From Leisingera sp. ANG-M7 (lineage in GTDB: Bacteria; Pseudomonadota; Alphaproteobacteria; Rhodobacterales; Rhodobacteraceae), in assembly GCF_000813965.1 (NCBI RefSeq), contig NZ_JWLI01000021.1, positions 26,312 through 90,311 on the forward strand: a DNA stretch of 64,000 nt, in the 5' to 3' direction. The notes below the pieces were generated by a model. It saw nothing but the letters and a program-made list of their open reading frames with translations, had not been told where the DNA came from and did no database searches. Position 1 is the first letter of the stretch, and each line of letters begins with the position of its first letter. Shown here piece by piece: positions 27,196-35,757 of this stretch. Made by a program: the position numbers and the translations under genes.

Positions 27196-28404
27196 TCAGA
27201 CGGACCGCAACAGCCGCCCCAGCCGGGCAATGCCCTCCTCGATGGCCGCGTGGTTGGAATTGGAGAAGCTCAGCCGGATCGTGTTCTGGCCGCTGCCATC
27301 GGCAAAAGACGCCTGACCGGGCACAAAGGCCACCCGCTCTGTCTCAAGCGAGCGCGCCAGGAGCTGCGCACCGTCCATCCCCTCCGGCAGGGTGATCCAG
27401 ACGAACATGCCGCCCTCAGGCCGGGTCCACTCGGCCCCCTCGGGCATGTGCTCATCCAAGGCCGCCAGCATCACGTCGCGACGGCGCTGATAGACCGCGT
27501 GCAGTTGCTCAACATGTGCGTCGAAGCAGGCTTCTGCAACGCCGTGCACAGCCATCTGGTTGATGGTCGAGGTGTGCAGATCCGCCGCCTGTTTCAGCAG
27601 CACCATCTGCGCAATCACCGGTTTGGCCGCCACTGCCCAACCGATCCGCAGACCCGGCGAAAGCGTCTTGCTGAACGACCCGCAATAGACCGTGCGGCAA
27701 TCTTCGATCGAGCCCTTCTGTTCAATCTCCAGCGCCAGCACCGGCGGCACCGGTTCCCCGTCATAGCGCAGCGACTGATAGGCCGCGTCTTCGATGACGG
27801 CACAGTCCAGCGTGTCCGCGATGTCCAGCAGCCGCAGCCGCCCGGTGCGATCCAGCGTTTCACCGGTGGGGTTGGCGAAGTCCGGCGACAGGTAAGCAAA
27901 TTTCACCGCACTGCCCGCCTCTGCCGCACCCTCGGCATAACTTTCCGCAGTGCGGTTTCCCTTCAGTGACAGACGGTCATAGCGCGGCTCATAGGCGTTG
28001 AACGCCGCCAGCGCCCCCAGATAGGTCGGCCAGCCAACCAGCGCGGTGTCGCCCGGCGACAGGAACAGCTTGCCCAGATAATCCAGCGCCTGCTGCGAGC
28101 CGGAGGTGATCAGAACGTTCTCCGCCTCACAAACGATGCCGATCTTCGCCATCTCCGCCACGATCCACTGGCGCAGCGGCAGATAGCCCTCGCTGACGGA
28201 GTACTGCAGCGCCTGCGCCTGCCGCTCCGGCGTCAGCGCGTTCTTGAACGCCTCTGCAAATTCGTCCGCCGGGAACAGCGCCGGGTCAGGGATTCCGCCA
28301 GCAAAGGAGATGATATCCGGCTGGTCCAGCAGTTTCAGAAGCTCGCGGATTTCCGACGCTTTCATCCGGCTGTTGCGGGTGGCAAATATCTGGTCCAGCT
28401 GCAT
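27196..28404 (-). CDS. PLP-dependent aminotransferase (2-aminoadipate/MocR-like class I family)
   Basis: A 402-residue fold-type I aminotransferase. ISFAGGIPDPALFP (about 32-45) is typical of the LysN/2-aminoadipate or multifunctional branch. Other blocks are ITSGSQQALDYLGK (about 97-110), LSPDFANPTGETLD (about 167-180), IEDAAYQSLRYDGE (about 200-213) and the Schiff-base Lys in GSFSKTLSPGLRIGW (about 242). ATG 28404 is preceded by GAGGAGAG. It diverges from a FadR-type regulator, with two similar operator-like palindromes between the genes, so it is probably that regulator's target. Confidence 0.9.
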   Translation of the reverse strand: MQLDQIFATRNSRMKASEIRELLKLLDQPDIISFAGGIPDPALFPADEFAEAFKNALTPERQAQALQYSVSEGYLPLRQWIVAEMAKIGIVCEAENVLITSGSQQALDYLGKLFLSPGDTALVGWPTYLGALAAFNAYEPRYDRLSLKGNRTAESYAEGAAEAGSAVKFAYLSPDFANPTGETLDRTGRLRLLDIADTLDCAVIEDAAYQSLRYDGEPVPPVLALEIEQKGSIEDCRTVYCGSFSKTLSPGLRIGWAVAAKPVIAQMVLLKQAADLHTSTINQMAVHGVAEACFDAHVEQLHAVYQRRRDVMLAALDEHMPEGAEWTRPEGGMFVWITLPEGMDGAQLLARSLETERVAFVPGQASFADGSGQNTIRLSFSNSNHAAIEEGIARLGRLLRSV

Positions 28405-28454
28405 GGCTCTCTCCTCGCTCAACAACTAGGGCCACGGTAGGTGGCGCCAAATTA

Positions 28455-28473
28455 AAGTCAATAATGCTGACCT
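28455..28473. promoter_or_regulatory. GntR-type operator candidate, copy 1 (aminotransferase side)
   Basis: AAGTCA-7 nt-TGACCT, an imperfect inverted repeat with the same half-site (GGTCA/TGACC) and the same 7-nt spacer as the perfect copy at 28525-28543. It lies 51 bp upstream of the aminotransferase start on the minus strand. Confidence 0.45.
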
Positions 28474-28524
28474 ATTGTTACAGCCTTCGTGATGCGCTCC
28501 GCTCTTGCGGCTGCCCGCCCCGCG

Positions 28525-28543
28525 TGGTCATATAAATTGACCA
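28525..28543. promoter_or_regulatory. GntR-type operator candidate, copy 2 (regulator side)
   Basis: TGGTCA-TATAAAT-TGACCA is a perfect 6-bp inverted repeat with an AT-rich 7-nt spacer that resembles a -10 element. It lies 18 bp upstream of the GntR start. TGGT/ACCA half-sites are usual for FadR-subfamily GntR regulators, so autoregulation is likely. Confidence 0.55.
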
Positions 28544-28561
28544 ATCCGCCAGAGCGACCAG

Positions 28562-29332
28562 ATGCCCTTCCAGAAAGTCCAGCCCGAAAAACTCTCCGCC
28601 TCCGTCGTCAAGCAGATCGAGCAGCTGATCCTGCGCGGCATTCTCTCGCCGGGCGAGCGCCTGCCCGCCGAACGGGAACTGGCCGAACGGCTCGGCGTCT
28701 CCCGCCCCTCCTTGCGTGACGCTATCAGCGAGTTGCAGGCGCGCGGCCTACTGGCCTCCAAGGCCGGCTCCGGTGTGTTTGTCGCCGATGTTCTGGGCTC
28801 CGCCTTCTCCCCTGCCCTGATCCAGCTGTTCGCCACCCATGACGAGGCAGTGTTTGACTACCTCTCATTCCGCCGCGACATGGAAGGGCTCGCTGCCGAA
28901 CGCGCCGCCCGGTTCGGGTCGGACTACGACCTGCAGGTGATCCAGGCGATCTTTGACAAAATGGAGGCGGCCGGCAATCCCGCCGTCTCTGAGGAAGCGG
29001 CCAGGCTCGACGCCCAGTTCCACTCCGCCATCATGGATGCCAGCCACAACGTGATCATGCTGCACATGATGCGCTCGATGTTCGATCTGTTGCGCGAAGG
29101 CGTGTTCTACAACCGCCGCATCATGTTCCAGCAGCACACCACCTATGAGGCGCTTCTGGAGCAGCACCGCGCCATCAACGCCGCCCTGCAGGCCCGCGAC
29201 CCGCAAGCCGCCCGCACCGCTGTGGAGGCGCATCTGGACTATGTGAAACAAGCCCTCACCGACCACCAGCGGGCTGAGCGCAACGCAGAGGTGGCCCGGC
29301 AGCGGCTGGAGCATGAGACCGGGAAGGGGTGA
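28562..29332 (+). CDS. FadR-subfamily GntR transcriptional regulator
   Basis: A 256-residue repressor-type protein. The winged-helix domain occupies residues 10-75 (QIEQLILRGILSPGERLPAERELAERLGVSRPSLRDAI region). The C-terminal FCD ligand-binding domain has the metal-type residues RRDMEGLAAERAA (about 102-114), DAQFHSAIMDASHN (about 153-166) and the final H in EQHRAINAAL and EAHLDYV. It resembles PdhR/LldR. The ligand is unknown. It diverges from the aminotransferase gene. Confidence 0.93.
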   Translation: MPFQKVQPEKLSASVVKQIEQLILRGILSPGERLPAERELAERLGVSRPSLRDAISELQARGLLASKAGSGVFVADVLGSAFSPALIQLFATHDEAVFDYLSFRRDMEGLAAERAARFGSDYDLQVIQAIFDKMEAAGNPAVSEEAARLDAQFHSAIMDASHNVIMLHMMRSMFDLLREGVFYNRRIMFQQHTTYEALLEQHRAINAALQARDPQAARTAVEAHLDYVKQALTDHQRAERNAEVARQRLEHETGKG

Positions 29333-29346
29333 CGCAAGGCAGAACC

Positions 29347-29745
29347 ATGAAGGCAGAAATTAAGCAATTTTACCTCGATGACTATCGCGGCGAAAAATAC
29401 TGGCCAGAAGACGCAGCTAACTTTTGCGCAATTGCAGACATGAACATCGGAATACAAGGCCACGAGGGAGGAGACAATTTTGTTCTAACAATTTGCTCTC
29501 CGAAGTGGTTCGAAGATAACGTCCTGAAGCCTCCACGGTCTCACGTCAGCCATGAGCAAGTCTGCAAGCCAGCCTTTGGGCGGCATTTTCTGTTTATGGA
29601 ATATTTCAATCCAGACGAAATTGAGTCGACAATTTTTGACTTGGTCACAAACGCGGAGGGTAAAGATTGGGGTGATGTTGCACGTTACCTTGCCCGTTTT
29701 TTTGCATGGGAGTTTGAAGACTATTCAAGCGGCGTTGCGACGTGA
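29347..29745 (+). CDS. Orphan Imm8-like immunity protein
   Basis: A 132-residue protein with the layout of Immunity protein 8: KAEIKQFYLDDYRG at the start, FCAIADMNIGIQGHEGGDNF (about 27-46), the CSPKWFEDNV segment (about 51-60) and FLFMEYFNPDEIESTIFDLV (about 82-101). Such proteins neutralise polymorphic toxins delivered between bacteria. No toxin gene adjoins it. Base composition is visibly more AT-rich than all its neighbours, suggesting horizontal transfer. The family call is by eye. Confidence 0.65.
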   Translation: MKAEIKQFYLDDYRGEKYWPEDAANFCAIADMNIGIQGHEGGDNFVLTICSPKWFEDNVLKPPRSHVSHEQVCKPAFGRHFLFMEYFNPDEIESTIFDLVTNAEGKDWGDVARYLARFFAWEFEDYSSGVAT

Positions 29746-29831
29746 AAAAACACATTTCCATATGGCTTAGAGATGACAGTTCCAAGCGAACTATCAGAAA
29801 TAGTCCAAACTTCTGACACGAAGAAGAGCCG

Positions 29832-30056
29832 GTGATTGCAGTAGTTCATGTTCATGATCACGTTCGCAAAGATAGTCTCTACAAGATGTCGATGTCTTTG
29901 ACGCCGTATCCACCAAAGTCTGATCCAGATCCTCGCATGCGTTGGTTTAGCGAGTCAGGAACGGGATTGCTTGGCAGCAACGATACCGATTTTCTGCAGC
30001 ATTCAAATGGCGATGGGCACATCATAATTTGCAGTTTTTTTGTAGAGCAGGCTTGA
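29832..30056 (+). CDS. Small AT-rich reading frame, doubtful gene
   Basis: A 74-residue frame beginning with GTG in the same AT-rich patch as the Imm8-like gene. It contains YPPKSDPDPRMRWFSESGTG and GDGHIIICSFFV and matches no family I know. A 20-codon frame (29773-29835) ends on top of its GTG. The whole stretch 29746-30060 may be decayed foreign DNA rather than coding sequence. Confidence 0.25.
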   Translation: MIAVVHVHDHVRKDSLYKMSMSLTPYPPKSDPDPRMRWFSESGTGLLGSNDTDFLQHSNGDGHIIICSFFVEQA

Positions 30057-30082
30057 GTTCAGGCTACACTCCCCAAACAAAA

Positions 30083-30110
30083 AACCCGGCCGCTCGGACC
30101 GGGTTCTTTT
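30083..30110. terminator. Bidirectional intrinsic terminator (atp operon and Imm8 region)
   Basis: Stem AACCCGG (30083-30089) and CCGGGTT (30099-30105) with a 9-nt loop, followed by CTTTT on the plus strand and preceded by an A-run (30079-30084) that gives a U-tract on the minus strand. It lies 24 bp after the atpF stop, so it should end the atp operon and also stop plus-strand transcription from the left. Confidence 0.8.
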
Positions 30111-30133
30111 AACTTGTCAGGATCAGCCAAAGC

Positions 30134-30691
30134 TTAGTGCAGCTTGGCGTCCACATCCGCGATGGCGGCGTCGATCAGCTTGTTGGCCTCGGTCGCGGTC
30201 ATCTGCTTGGAGATCACCTGATCCGCGGCAGCAACGGCGATGGAAATCGCCTGGTCGCGCACTTCTTTCACAGCCGAAGCTTCTGCCGAGGCGATCTGGT
30301 CCTCAGCAGCCGCCAGACGGCGGGCGATGGAGGTTTCCAGGTCCGCTTTAGCCTGTTCAGCCGCACGGCCAGCTTCGTCACGGGCAGCTGCCACGATCTG
30401 GTCAGCCTGGGCCTGAACTTCCTGCTGCTTGCGCTCATAAGACGCCAGAACGGTCTGGGCCTCTTCACGCAGGGCACGGGCTTCGTCCAGTTCCTTCTGG
30501 ATGCCTTCGGCGCGGTTGTCGAGCTGGCCAGCCAGCAGTGACGGCACCTTGGCAAACAGCAGAATGCCGATGAACAGGACGAACGCCAGAGCAACAACCA
30601 GGTTGGTGTTGGACAGGTCCATGCCGCCGCCGGCAGCAAATGCAGGCGAAGCAGCGCCAAGGGTCAGGGCAAGAGCGAGAATGTTGCGCAT
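30134..30691 (-). CDS. atpF: F0F1 ATP synthase subunit B
   Basis: Peripheral-stalk subunit that anchors F1 to the F0 membrane sector. 185 residues. A signal-like or hydrophobic N-terminus (MRNILALALTLGAASPAFA) precedes the true membrane helix (TNLVVALAFVLFIGILLFA), then a long charged coiled coil (about 60-150). The start at 30691 follows a purine-rich GGATAAGGA region. Last gene of the atpI-atpB-atpE-atpF'-atpF cluster; a terminator follows. Confidence 0.94.
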   Translation of the reverse strand: MRNILALALTLGAASPAFAAGGGMDLSNTNLVVALAFVLFIGILLFAKVPSLLAGQLDNRAEGIQKELDEARALREEAQTVLASYERKQQEVQAQADQIVAAARDEAGRAAEQAKADLETSIARRLAAAEDQIASAEASAVKEVRDQAISIAVAAADQVISKQMTATEANKLIDAAIADVDAKLH

Positions 30692-30695
30692 GTCC

Positions 30696-31223
30696 TTATC
30701 CTTTCGTCCGCTCGGCAACTGCCTTGGCAATTGCGTCTTTGTCTGCCGAACCGCCCAGAGCAGCGACCAGCGCTTCTGCGGTATCGTTTGCAACTGCTTT
30801 CACGCTTTCCAGCGCGCCAGCCTTGATTTCGGCGATTGCCTTTTCAGACTCGGCAGCCTTGGCAGCGATCTGTTCGTCCGCTTTGGCAATTGCCTCGTCC
30901 AGCCCGGCCTGGATTTCTGCGCGGGTTTCAGCAGCGATGCGCTGAGCCTCGGCACGGGCATCCGCCAGAGCTTTGTTATATGCGTTTTCGGCCTCGACAG
31001 CCTTGGCTTTCAGGTCTTCAGCCGCGGCGAGGTCGTTGGTGATGGTCCCCTGACGCTCGGCCAGCACCGCAGCGATGCGGGGCAGCGCGACGCGCGACAG
31101 GATGAGGTAGATCACGACCAGGGCGACCACGAGCCAGAAGATCTGGTTCCCGAAGGTCGAGAAGTCCAGCTGCGGCATTGCGGAACCGCCGCCGTGTGCT
31201 GCCTCTTGCGTATTTGATGCCAT
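30696..31223 (-). CDS. atpF': F0F1 ATP synthase subunit B'
   Basis: Second peripheral-stalk subunit, which pairs with B as a heterodimer in photosynthetic bacteria, their relatives and many alphaproteobacteria. 175 residues. The membrane helix is at about 27-46 ([20 protein letters not shown]), followed by [16 protein letters not shown] and an Ala/Glu/Lys-rich coiled coil. It is 4 bp upstream of atpF. Confidence 0.94.
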   Translation of the reverse strand: MASNTQEAAHGGGSAMPQLDFSTFGNQIFWLVVALVVIYLILSRVALPRIAAVLAERQGTITNDLAAAEDLKAKAVEAENAYNKALADARAEAQRIAAETRAEIQAGLDEAIAKADEQIAAKAAESEKAIAEIKAGALESVKAVANDTAEALVAALGGSADKDAIAKAVAERTKG

Positions 31224-31251
31224 GTCGTCCTCCCAGGAACTTGCCGTTACA

Positions 31252-31280
31252 CCGGGCAGCGCAGGATCTGCACTGCCCGG
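31252..31280 (-). promoter_or_regulatory. Strong hairpin between atpE and atpF'
   Basis: CCGGGCAG (31252-31259) pairs with CTGCCCGG (31273-31280); inside, GCAG (31261-31264) pairs with CTGC (31268-31271) around a 3-nt loop, with one mismatch between the stems. No U-tract follows on the minus strand, so it is not a classical terminator. It could block 3' exonucleases or mark a processing site, raising atpE output over the stalk genes. A smaller AGGAA/TTCCT repeat (31286-31300) lies just after the atpE stop. Confidence 0.55.
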
Positions 31281-31306
31281 CCGTAAGGAAATAGGTTCCT
31301 AAGGTC

Positions 31307-31543
31307 TTAGACGGCGAACATCAGCAGCAGAGCGACCAGGAACGAGAAGATGCCCAGTGCTTCTGCAAACGCGATGCCGATGAACAGGGTTGCGGTCTGG
31401 CCGGCAGCTGCCGACGGGTTGCGCAGAGCGCCTGCCAGGAAGTTGCCAGCCACGTGGCCCACACCGATTGCGGCTGCGCCGGAACCGATTGCTGCCAGGC
31501 CTGCGCCGACGAACTGACCGAGTTGTGCGATATCGCCTTCCAT
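31307..31543 (-). CDS. atpE: F0F1 ATP synthase subunit C
   Basis: Proteolipid that forms the rotating c-ring. 78 residues with two helices: [25 protein letters not shown] (about 9-33) and [25 protein letters not shown] (about 52-76). The proton-carrying acid is the Glu in AFAEALGIF at about residue 61. The polar loop RNPSAAAGQ joins the helices. Preceded by an AAGGAG ribosome site, suited to high expression. Confidence 0.97.
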   Translation of the reverse strand: MEGDIAQLGQFVGAGLAAIGSGAAAIGVGHVAGNFLAGALRNPSAAAGQTATLFIGIAFAEALGIFSFLVALLLMFAV

Positions 31544-31631
31544 GATTTCTCTCCTTACGATGGAATGTGGTGATTTCTAGGTTGGGCAGGGCCGTTCAGG
31601 GCGCCGCCCGGTAAGCTTTCAGATCCTGGCC

Positions 31632-32432
31632 TTAGTGGCTCGGGTGCAGTGCATCCTTCAGGTACACGCAGGTCAGGATGGTGAACACGTAGGCCTGGAT
31701 GAAGGCCACCAGAACTTCGAGTGCGTAAACTGCGGTGATGGCAAAGATCGGCAGGAAGCTGAACATGCCCAGTGCTGCGGCGAAGCCTGCGAACACTTTC
31801 AGAACCGCGTGGCCCGCCATCACGTTACCGGCAAGACGGATGGAGTGGCTGACGGGGCGCACGAAGTAGGAAATCAGTTCGATGATGGCCAGGATCGGGC
31901 GGAGCGCCAGCGGCGCGCTCGACACCCAGAACAGGCCCAGGAAGCCAACGCCGTTCTTGACGAAGCCAACCACAGTCACGGTCACGAACACCAGCGCCGC
32001 CAGAACTGCAGTGACTGCGATATGCGAAGTGGTGGTGAAGGAGCCGGGGATCAGGCCCAGGAAGTTGGCCATCACGATGAACATGAACAGGGTCATGATG
32101 TAGGGGAAGAACTTGACGCCGTCCTTGCCGGCCACGTCCTCAACCATCTTGTAGATGAAGCCATAAGCCAGTTCCGCAACCGACTGGGCGCGGCCCGGCA
32201 CGATGGCGCGGCGCGAGGAGCCCAGAACCAGCAGCGCGAACACGGCGGCTACAGCAGCGGCCATCCATGCGGTCACGTTGGTCGGAGTGTACCAGGAAAT
32301 GTCACCGCCGAACAGCGCGCTCACCTGGAACTGGTCCATCGGGTGGATCGCAAGCTTGGCTTCTTCCGGCGCCAAGATCAGGCCGGATGCCAGCACCAGT
32401 GCCAGAGCTGCGTAAAAGAAAATTTTGCCCAT
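31632..32432 (-). CDS. atpB: F0F1 ATP synthase subunit A
   Basis: Stator subunit that forms the proton half-channels against the c-ring. 266 residues, multi-pass. The key Arg is in [14 protein letters not shown] (about 211), followed by the conserved C-terminal helices with [21 protein letters not shown]. The extracellular N-terminal region is short. It is 40 bp downstream of atpI and 88 bp upstream of atpE. Confidence 0.97.
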   Translation of the reverse strand: MGKIFFYAALALVLASGLILAPEEAKLAIHPMDQFQVSALFGGDISWYTPTNVTAWMAAAVAAVFALLVLGSSRRAIVPGRAQSVAELAYGFIYKMVEDVAGKDGVKFFPYIMTLFMFIVMANFLGLIPGSFTTTSHIAVTAVLAALVFVTVTVVGFVKNGVGFLGLFWVSSAPLALRPILAIIELISYFVRPVSHSIRLAGNVMAGHAVLKVFAGFAAALGMFSFLPIFAITAVYALEVLVAFIQAYVFTILTCVYLKDALHPSH

Positions 32433-32472
32433 CGGTCCGCTTCTCCTGTCGCCGGTCGCCGATCCCGTCGGA

Positions 32473-32817
32473 TCAGTCCCGGTCTTGCGCTTTTTTGTCG
32501 GCCTCTTCGGCCAGTTTCTCTTTCTGGATCTCCTGCGCGGTGCGAAGCATCGTCTTCACCCCAGCCGCCAGGCCCAGCATTATGAACAGCACCATGAAGA
32601 TGGGCAGGGTTCCAAACAGATGGTCCAGCCCGTATCCGATGCCAAAGCCGATCGCGAGACCGGCCACCAATTCGATCACCATCCGCCAGGCCTGGTTGGC
32701 CAGGGAATAATGCTCATCCGCGCGCGGCTTGGGCTCCTGGGCCTTACGCGCCGCCGCCAATTTCTCCTCCAGCTGCGCCATGCGCTGCTTTTGGTCGTCG
32801 TCGGTCACGGGCGCCAT
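32473..32817 (-). CDS. atpI: ATP synthase assembly protein AtpI
   Basis: A 114-residue protein with a charged N-terminus ([10 protein letters not shown]) and two membrane helices at about 46-65 and 72-92 ([30 protein letters not shown] region). AtpI helps c-ring assembly or Mg2+ supply. ATG 32817 was chosen over an upstream in-frame start because GTGAGG lies just before it. A -35/-10 pair (TTGACT, TAGCAC) on the minus strand about 50 bp upstream is plausible. First gene of the F0 cluster; F1 genes are elsewhere. Confidence 0.88.
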   Translation of the reverse strand: MAPVTDDDQKQRMAQLEEKLAAARKAQEPKPRADEHYSLANQAWRMVIELVAGLAIGFGIGYGLDHLFGTLPIFMVLFIMLGLAAGVKTMLRTAQEIQKEKLAEEADKKAQDRD

Positions 32818-33012
32818 CCTCACGCGAATTTCTAGTGAGGGTGCTAAGGCCACGGGGCTTAGGAGTCAATTACAAGGATCGAAGATTCAAAACATGTCCA
32901 TCCCATTGTTTATGCGCGATATTTTACCAACCCTCACACACCGCGCCGCTCTGCCGCAGCCGCTGTTAGCGCCAAACCATCCCGGAATCCATATTCAACC
33001 AAAAGGTTGATT

Positions 33013-33909
33013 TTAGTCGGCGGGCGGTTTCGGCAGCCGCCAGCGCACAATCCGCCCGTCGATCAGCAGCAGCCCCAGCAGGATCGCCGCCATGCCCCAC
33101 AAGTGCTCTGCCAGCAGCGTCTCGCCCAGAATGTAAGTGCCCAGAAACAGCGCCGACACCGGCGCAATCAGCGTCGGCATGGTGATGTTGGTCGGCCCCA
33201 CCTTGGGCAGCACCCAGTAAAAGGCGATGAAGGCCGCCGAGGTCAGCACAAAGCCGATCACCAGCAGCGACGCCCAGGTTTCCATGCGTGTGATCACCGG
33301 CACCCCCTCGCTCCACAGCGCCAGCGGCGCAATCGCGGCGGTCGACCCGGTCAGCGCAATCGCCACCAGCACCACCGGCTCCATATCCCGGAAGCTGCGC
33401 GCGATATTGACGGAGAAAGCATAGCACAGCGGCGCGCACAGTGTGATCAGCACCGCCCAGGCTTCCGATGACTGGCCGCCCTCCAGGATCGGCAGCGACA
33501 GCAGCACAATGCCCAGGAACCCGCAGATCACCCCCAGCGACTTCAGCACCGTCGCCCGCTCGCCGCCGGGCCAGAAATGCGACACTACAACCGCCAGCGC
33601 CGGCGTGGTCGCATTGACGATCCCGGCCACACCGCTGGCGATATGCTGCTGGCCCAGCGCGTAAAAGGCAAAGGGCCCGGCATAGCTCAGCACGCCGAAC
33701 CCGAACAGCGCCAGCCAGCGCCACGCATCAGCCGGCACTTTCTTCCGCGCCGCCAGCACGTAGATCCAGCAGCCCAGCGCGCCAAAGCCCACACGGCCCA
33801 TGGAGACCGACAGCGGCCCCAGCTCGCGCAGCAGGATGGCGTTGAACATGAACGACATGCCCCAGCCGATGCCAAGAATGAAAATCACCGCCCAATAGCG
33901 CAACGCCAT
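33013..33909 (-). CDS. DMT-superfamily (EamA) transporter
   Basis: A 298-residue membrane protein with about ten helices and two EamA repeats. The first repeat starts near WGMSFMFNAILL (about 16-27); the second contains MPTLIAPVSALFLGTYILGE (about 244-263), the typical EamA C-terminal block. It presumably exports a small metabolite; the substrate cannot be predicted. Monocistronic; divergent from the ArsR-family gene with about 90 bp between them. Confidence 0.9.
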   Translation of the reverse strand: MALRYWAVIFILGIGWGMSFMFNAILLRELGPLSVSMGRVGFGALGCWIYVLAARKKVPADAWRWLALFGFGVLSYAGPFAFYALGQQHIASGVAGIVNATTPALAVVVSHFWPGGERATVLKSLGVICGFLGIVLLSLPILEGGQSSEAWAVLITLCAPLCYAFSVNIARSFRDMEPVVLVAIALTGSTAAIAPLALWSEGVPVITRMETWASLLVIGFVLTSAAFIAFYWVLPKVGPTNITMPTLIAPVSALFLGTYILGETLLAEHLWGMAAILLGLLLIDGRIVRWRLPKPPAD

Positions 33910-33999
33910 GCCAACTGCCCTCTCGAAATGCCTTGCACCGATCCATCGCAGTTTTTGCAGGATTGTCGACCCGCTTCTTGCCCTTTAGGAGTATCAGGC

Positions 34000-34344
34000 A
34001 TGAGCGACACCCTCGACACAGTCTTTGCAGCCCTCGCCGACCCGACCCGCCGAGCGATCCTGACCATGCTGCTGGAGGACGACATGGCGGTCACAGACGT
34101 GGCAGAGCCGTTCGAGATGTCGCTGGCCGCTGTTTCCAAGCACCTGACCATCCTGACCCGCGCCGGCCTCATCGCGCAGGAGAAGCGCGGCCGAGTCAAA
34201 TGGTGCAAGCTGCAGCCCGACGCAATGCGGGCCGCAAGCGTGTGGATGCAGGGCTTCGGCCAGTTCGAGCCGGTGAACCTGGATGCCTTCGAGCGCTTTC
34301 TGGAAGCGGAGCACCTGTCTGAGGATGCCCCATCCGAAACCTAG
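34000..34344 (+). CDS. ArsR-family winged-helix regulator
   Basis: A 114-residue regulator. The family hallmark ALADPTRRAILTMLL is at about 10-24 and the recognition helix region MSLAAVSKHLTILTRAGLI at about 45-63. There is no Cys pair near the helix (the ELCVCDL metal site is absent) and only one Cys, so it is probably a non-metal-sensing member. AGGAG lies 8 bp upstream of the ATG. It converges on the universal stress protein gene. Confidence 0.9.
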   Translation: MSDTLDTVFAALADPTRRAILTMLLEDDMAVTDVAEPFEMSLAAVSKHLTILTRAGLIAQEKRGRVKWCKLQPDAMRAASVWMQGFGQFEPVNLDAFERFLEAEHLSEDAPSET

Positions 34345-34354
34345 GGGCCGAAAC

Positions 34355-34765
34355 CTAACGGACGACAAACACCGAAATTTCGGAATGCAGCACCAGATGG
34401 CTGGCGTGGGACGAGAACACATAGTCCAGGATGCCGGGCATATGCGTTGCGATCACGATCAGGTCCACTTCCAGCTCCTTGGCGGTCCGGGCCAGAACGG
34501 AATCCATCTCTGATCCGACATCCACAGAGTGGACCGGCAGCCCTTCGACCCTTGCGCCGCTGCTTTCGGCCATCTTGCCGGCCAGTGCTGCCAGCTCATC
34601 ACCTGACGGCCCCAAAGTATGCGCGCCTTCAATCTGCTCACCTGTCACATGCACCAGCGTCACCCGCGATCCATGGTTGGCAGCGAAATCCGCAGCCACG
34701 TTCAGGGCTTTCTTGACCGCCGGGGGCATGTGCAGGTCAACGGGCACCATGATATGTTTAAACAT
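34355..34765 (-). CDS. Universal stress protein (UspA family)
   Basis: A 136-residue Usp-fold protein. It begins FKHIMVPVDLH, has VDLIVIATHMPGILDYVFSSHASHLVLHS at about 98-127 and ends ISVFVVR. In ATP-binding members the loop is G-x2-G-x9-G(S/T); here it reads MPGILDYVF-SSHASHLV, lacking the usual glycines, so ATP binding may be lost. A strong GGAGAAGGAGG site precedes the start. Confidence 0.88.
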   Translation of the reverse strand: MFKHIMVPVDLHMPPAVKKALNVAADFAANHGSRVTLVHVTGEQIEGAHTLGPSGDELAALAGKMAESSGARVEGLPVHSVDVGSEMDSVLARTAKELEVDLIVIATHMPGILDYVFSSHASHLVLHSEISVFVVR

Positions 34766-34860
34766 CTTTCCCTCCTTCTCCTGACGCGTCCCTCAGGACC
34801 AGCATACAGGAAAACAAGAGGCTTGCGTTGACCTGCCGCAAGCGACACCAGGGGTCACGC

Positions 34861-35757
34861 TCAGGCGCGCACCGGCTTGGCGTCGCCTTCCAGCAGCATC
34901 ACCAGGGCAACTACCGACATTACCACCCCGATCAGAACCATGCCCGGCGGCGCGCCGCGGCCCAACGCGATTTCCCACAGGATCACCCAGCTGGGCGTCA
35001 GATAGGTATAGGCCATCACCTTGGCCGAGGGCAGCCGCAGGGTGGCGTATTGCAGCAGCACGAACGTCGCAGAGCTGGCAAAGACCGCGAGGTAAATCAG
35101 GCCGATCCAAACAATGCCCGGCAGCTGCCTCCAATCGGTTGCCAGAATGTCCTGCCACCCGAACACCGCCAGCAGCGCGCCGCCCGCCAGCAGCATGCCG
35201 AACGTGAACACCACCGCAGGCTCGCCCCGGTTCAGCTTGCGCACCATCGGCGTGTAGATCGCGTGCAGCACGCATCCCCAGAAATAGATGATCTCCCCCT
35301 GGCCGATCTGAAACGCCGCCTGTGCCTGCATGTCGCCGCGCACAATCACCCAGACCGCACCCGCGGCCCCGATCGACAGCGCCAGCGCCATCCAGCGGGT
35401 GGTCACCTGCCGCAACAGCAGCCAGCCAAAGCCCGCGCTCATCACCGGCACCAGCGTGAAAACCGCCGCTGCGCTGACCGGTGCCGCGGTCTGCAGCCCG
35501 TAGAACATCAGCACGAAATAACCGCCGAACAGCCCGCCCAGTACTGCAAACCGCCAAGGGGCCTGGAAATGCACCCGCCGCAATCCGGTGGTGACCATCG
35601 CCGCAACGCCGATCACCACCGCTGCAATGCCGAACCGGGCCGCATTCAGTGCCGCCGGCGCGATCTCATTTGCCACCATCACGCCCAGCGAGAACGACCC
35701 CGCCACCAGCGCCGAAAACAGCAGCATCGCCAGATGCCCGCGCAGCGCCTCGTTCAC
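34861..35757 (-). CDS. DMT-superfamily (EamA) transporter
   Basis: A 298-residue, ten-helix transporter with two EamA domains. It starts LLFSALVAGSFSLGVMVANEIAPAALNAARF, and the second repeat ends with TYLTPSWVILWEIALGRGAPPG near residue 250-270. The GTG start at 35757 overlaps the LysR stop (GTGA), so it is translationally coupled to the regulator. Substrate unknown. Confidence 0.88.
   Translation of the reverse strand: MNEALRGHLAMLLFSALVAGSFSLGVMVANEIAPAALNAARFGIAAVVIGVAAMVTTGLRRVHFQAPWRFAVLGGLFGGYFVLMFYGLQTAAPVSAAAVFTLVPVMSAGFGWLLLRQVTTRWMALALSIGAAGAVWVIVRGDMQAQAAFQIGQGEIIYFWGCVLHAIYTPMVRKLNRGEPAVVFTFGMLLAGGALLAVFGWQDILATDWRQLPGIVWIGLIYLAVFASSATFVLLQYATLRLPSAKVMAYTYLTPSWVILWEIALGRGAPPGMVLIGVVMSVVALVMLLEGDAKPVRA

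Noticed and set aside
32995..33014. TCAACC-AAAA-GGTTGA followed by TTTT as a terminator
   Set aside because: It would work only on the plus strand, where no gene ends; on the minus strand the stem is weak and lacks a proper U-tract.
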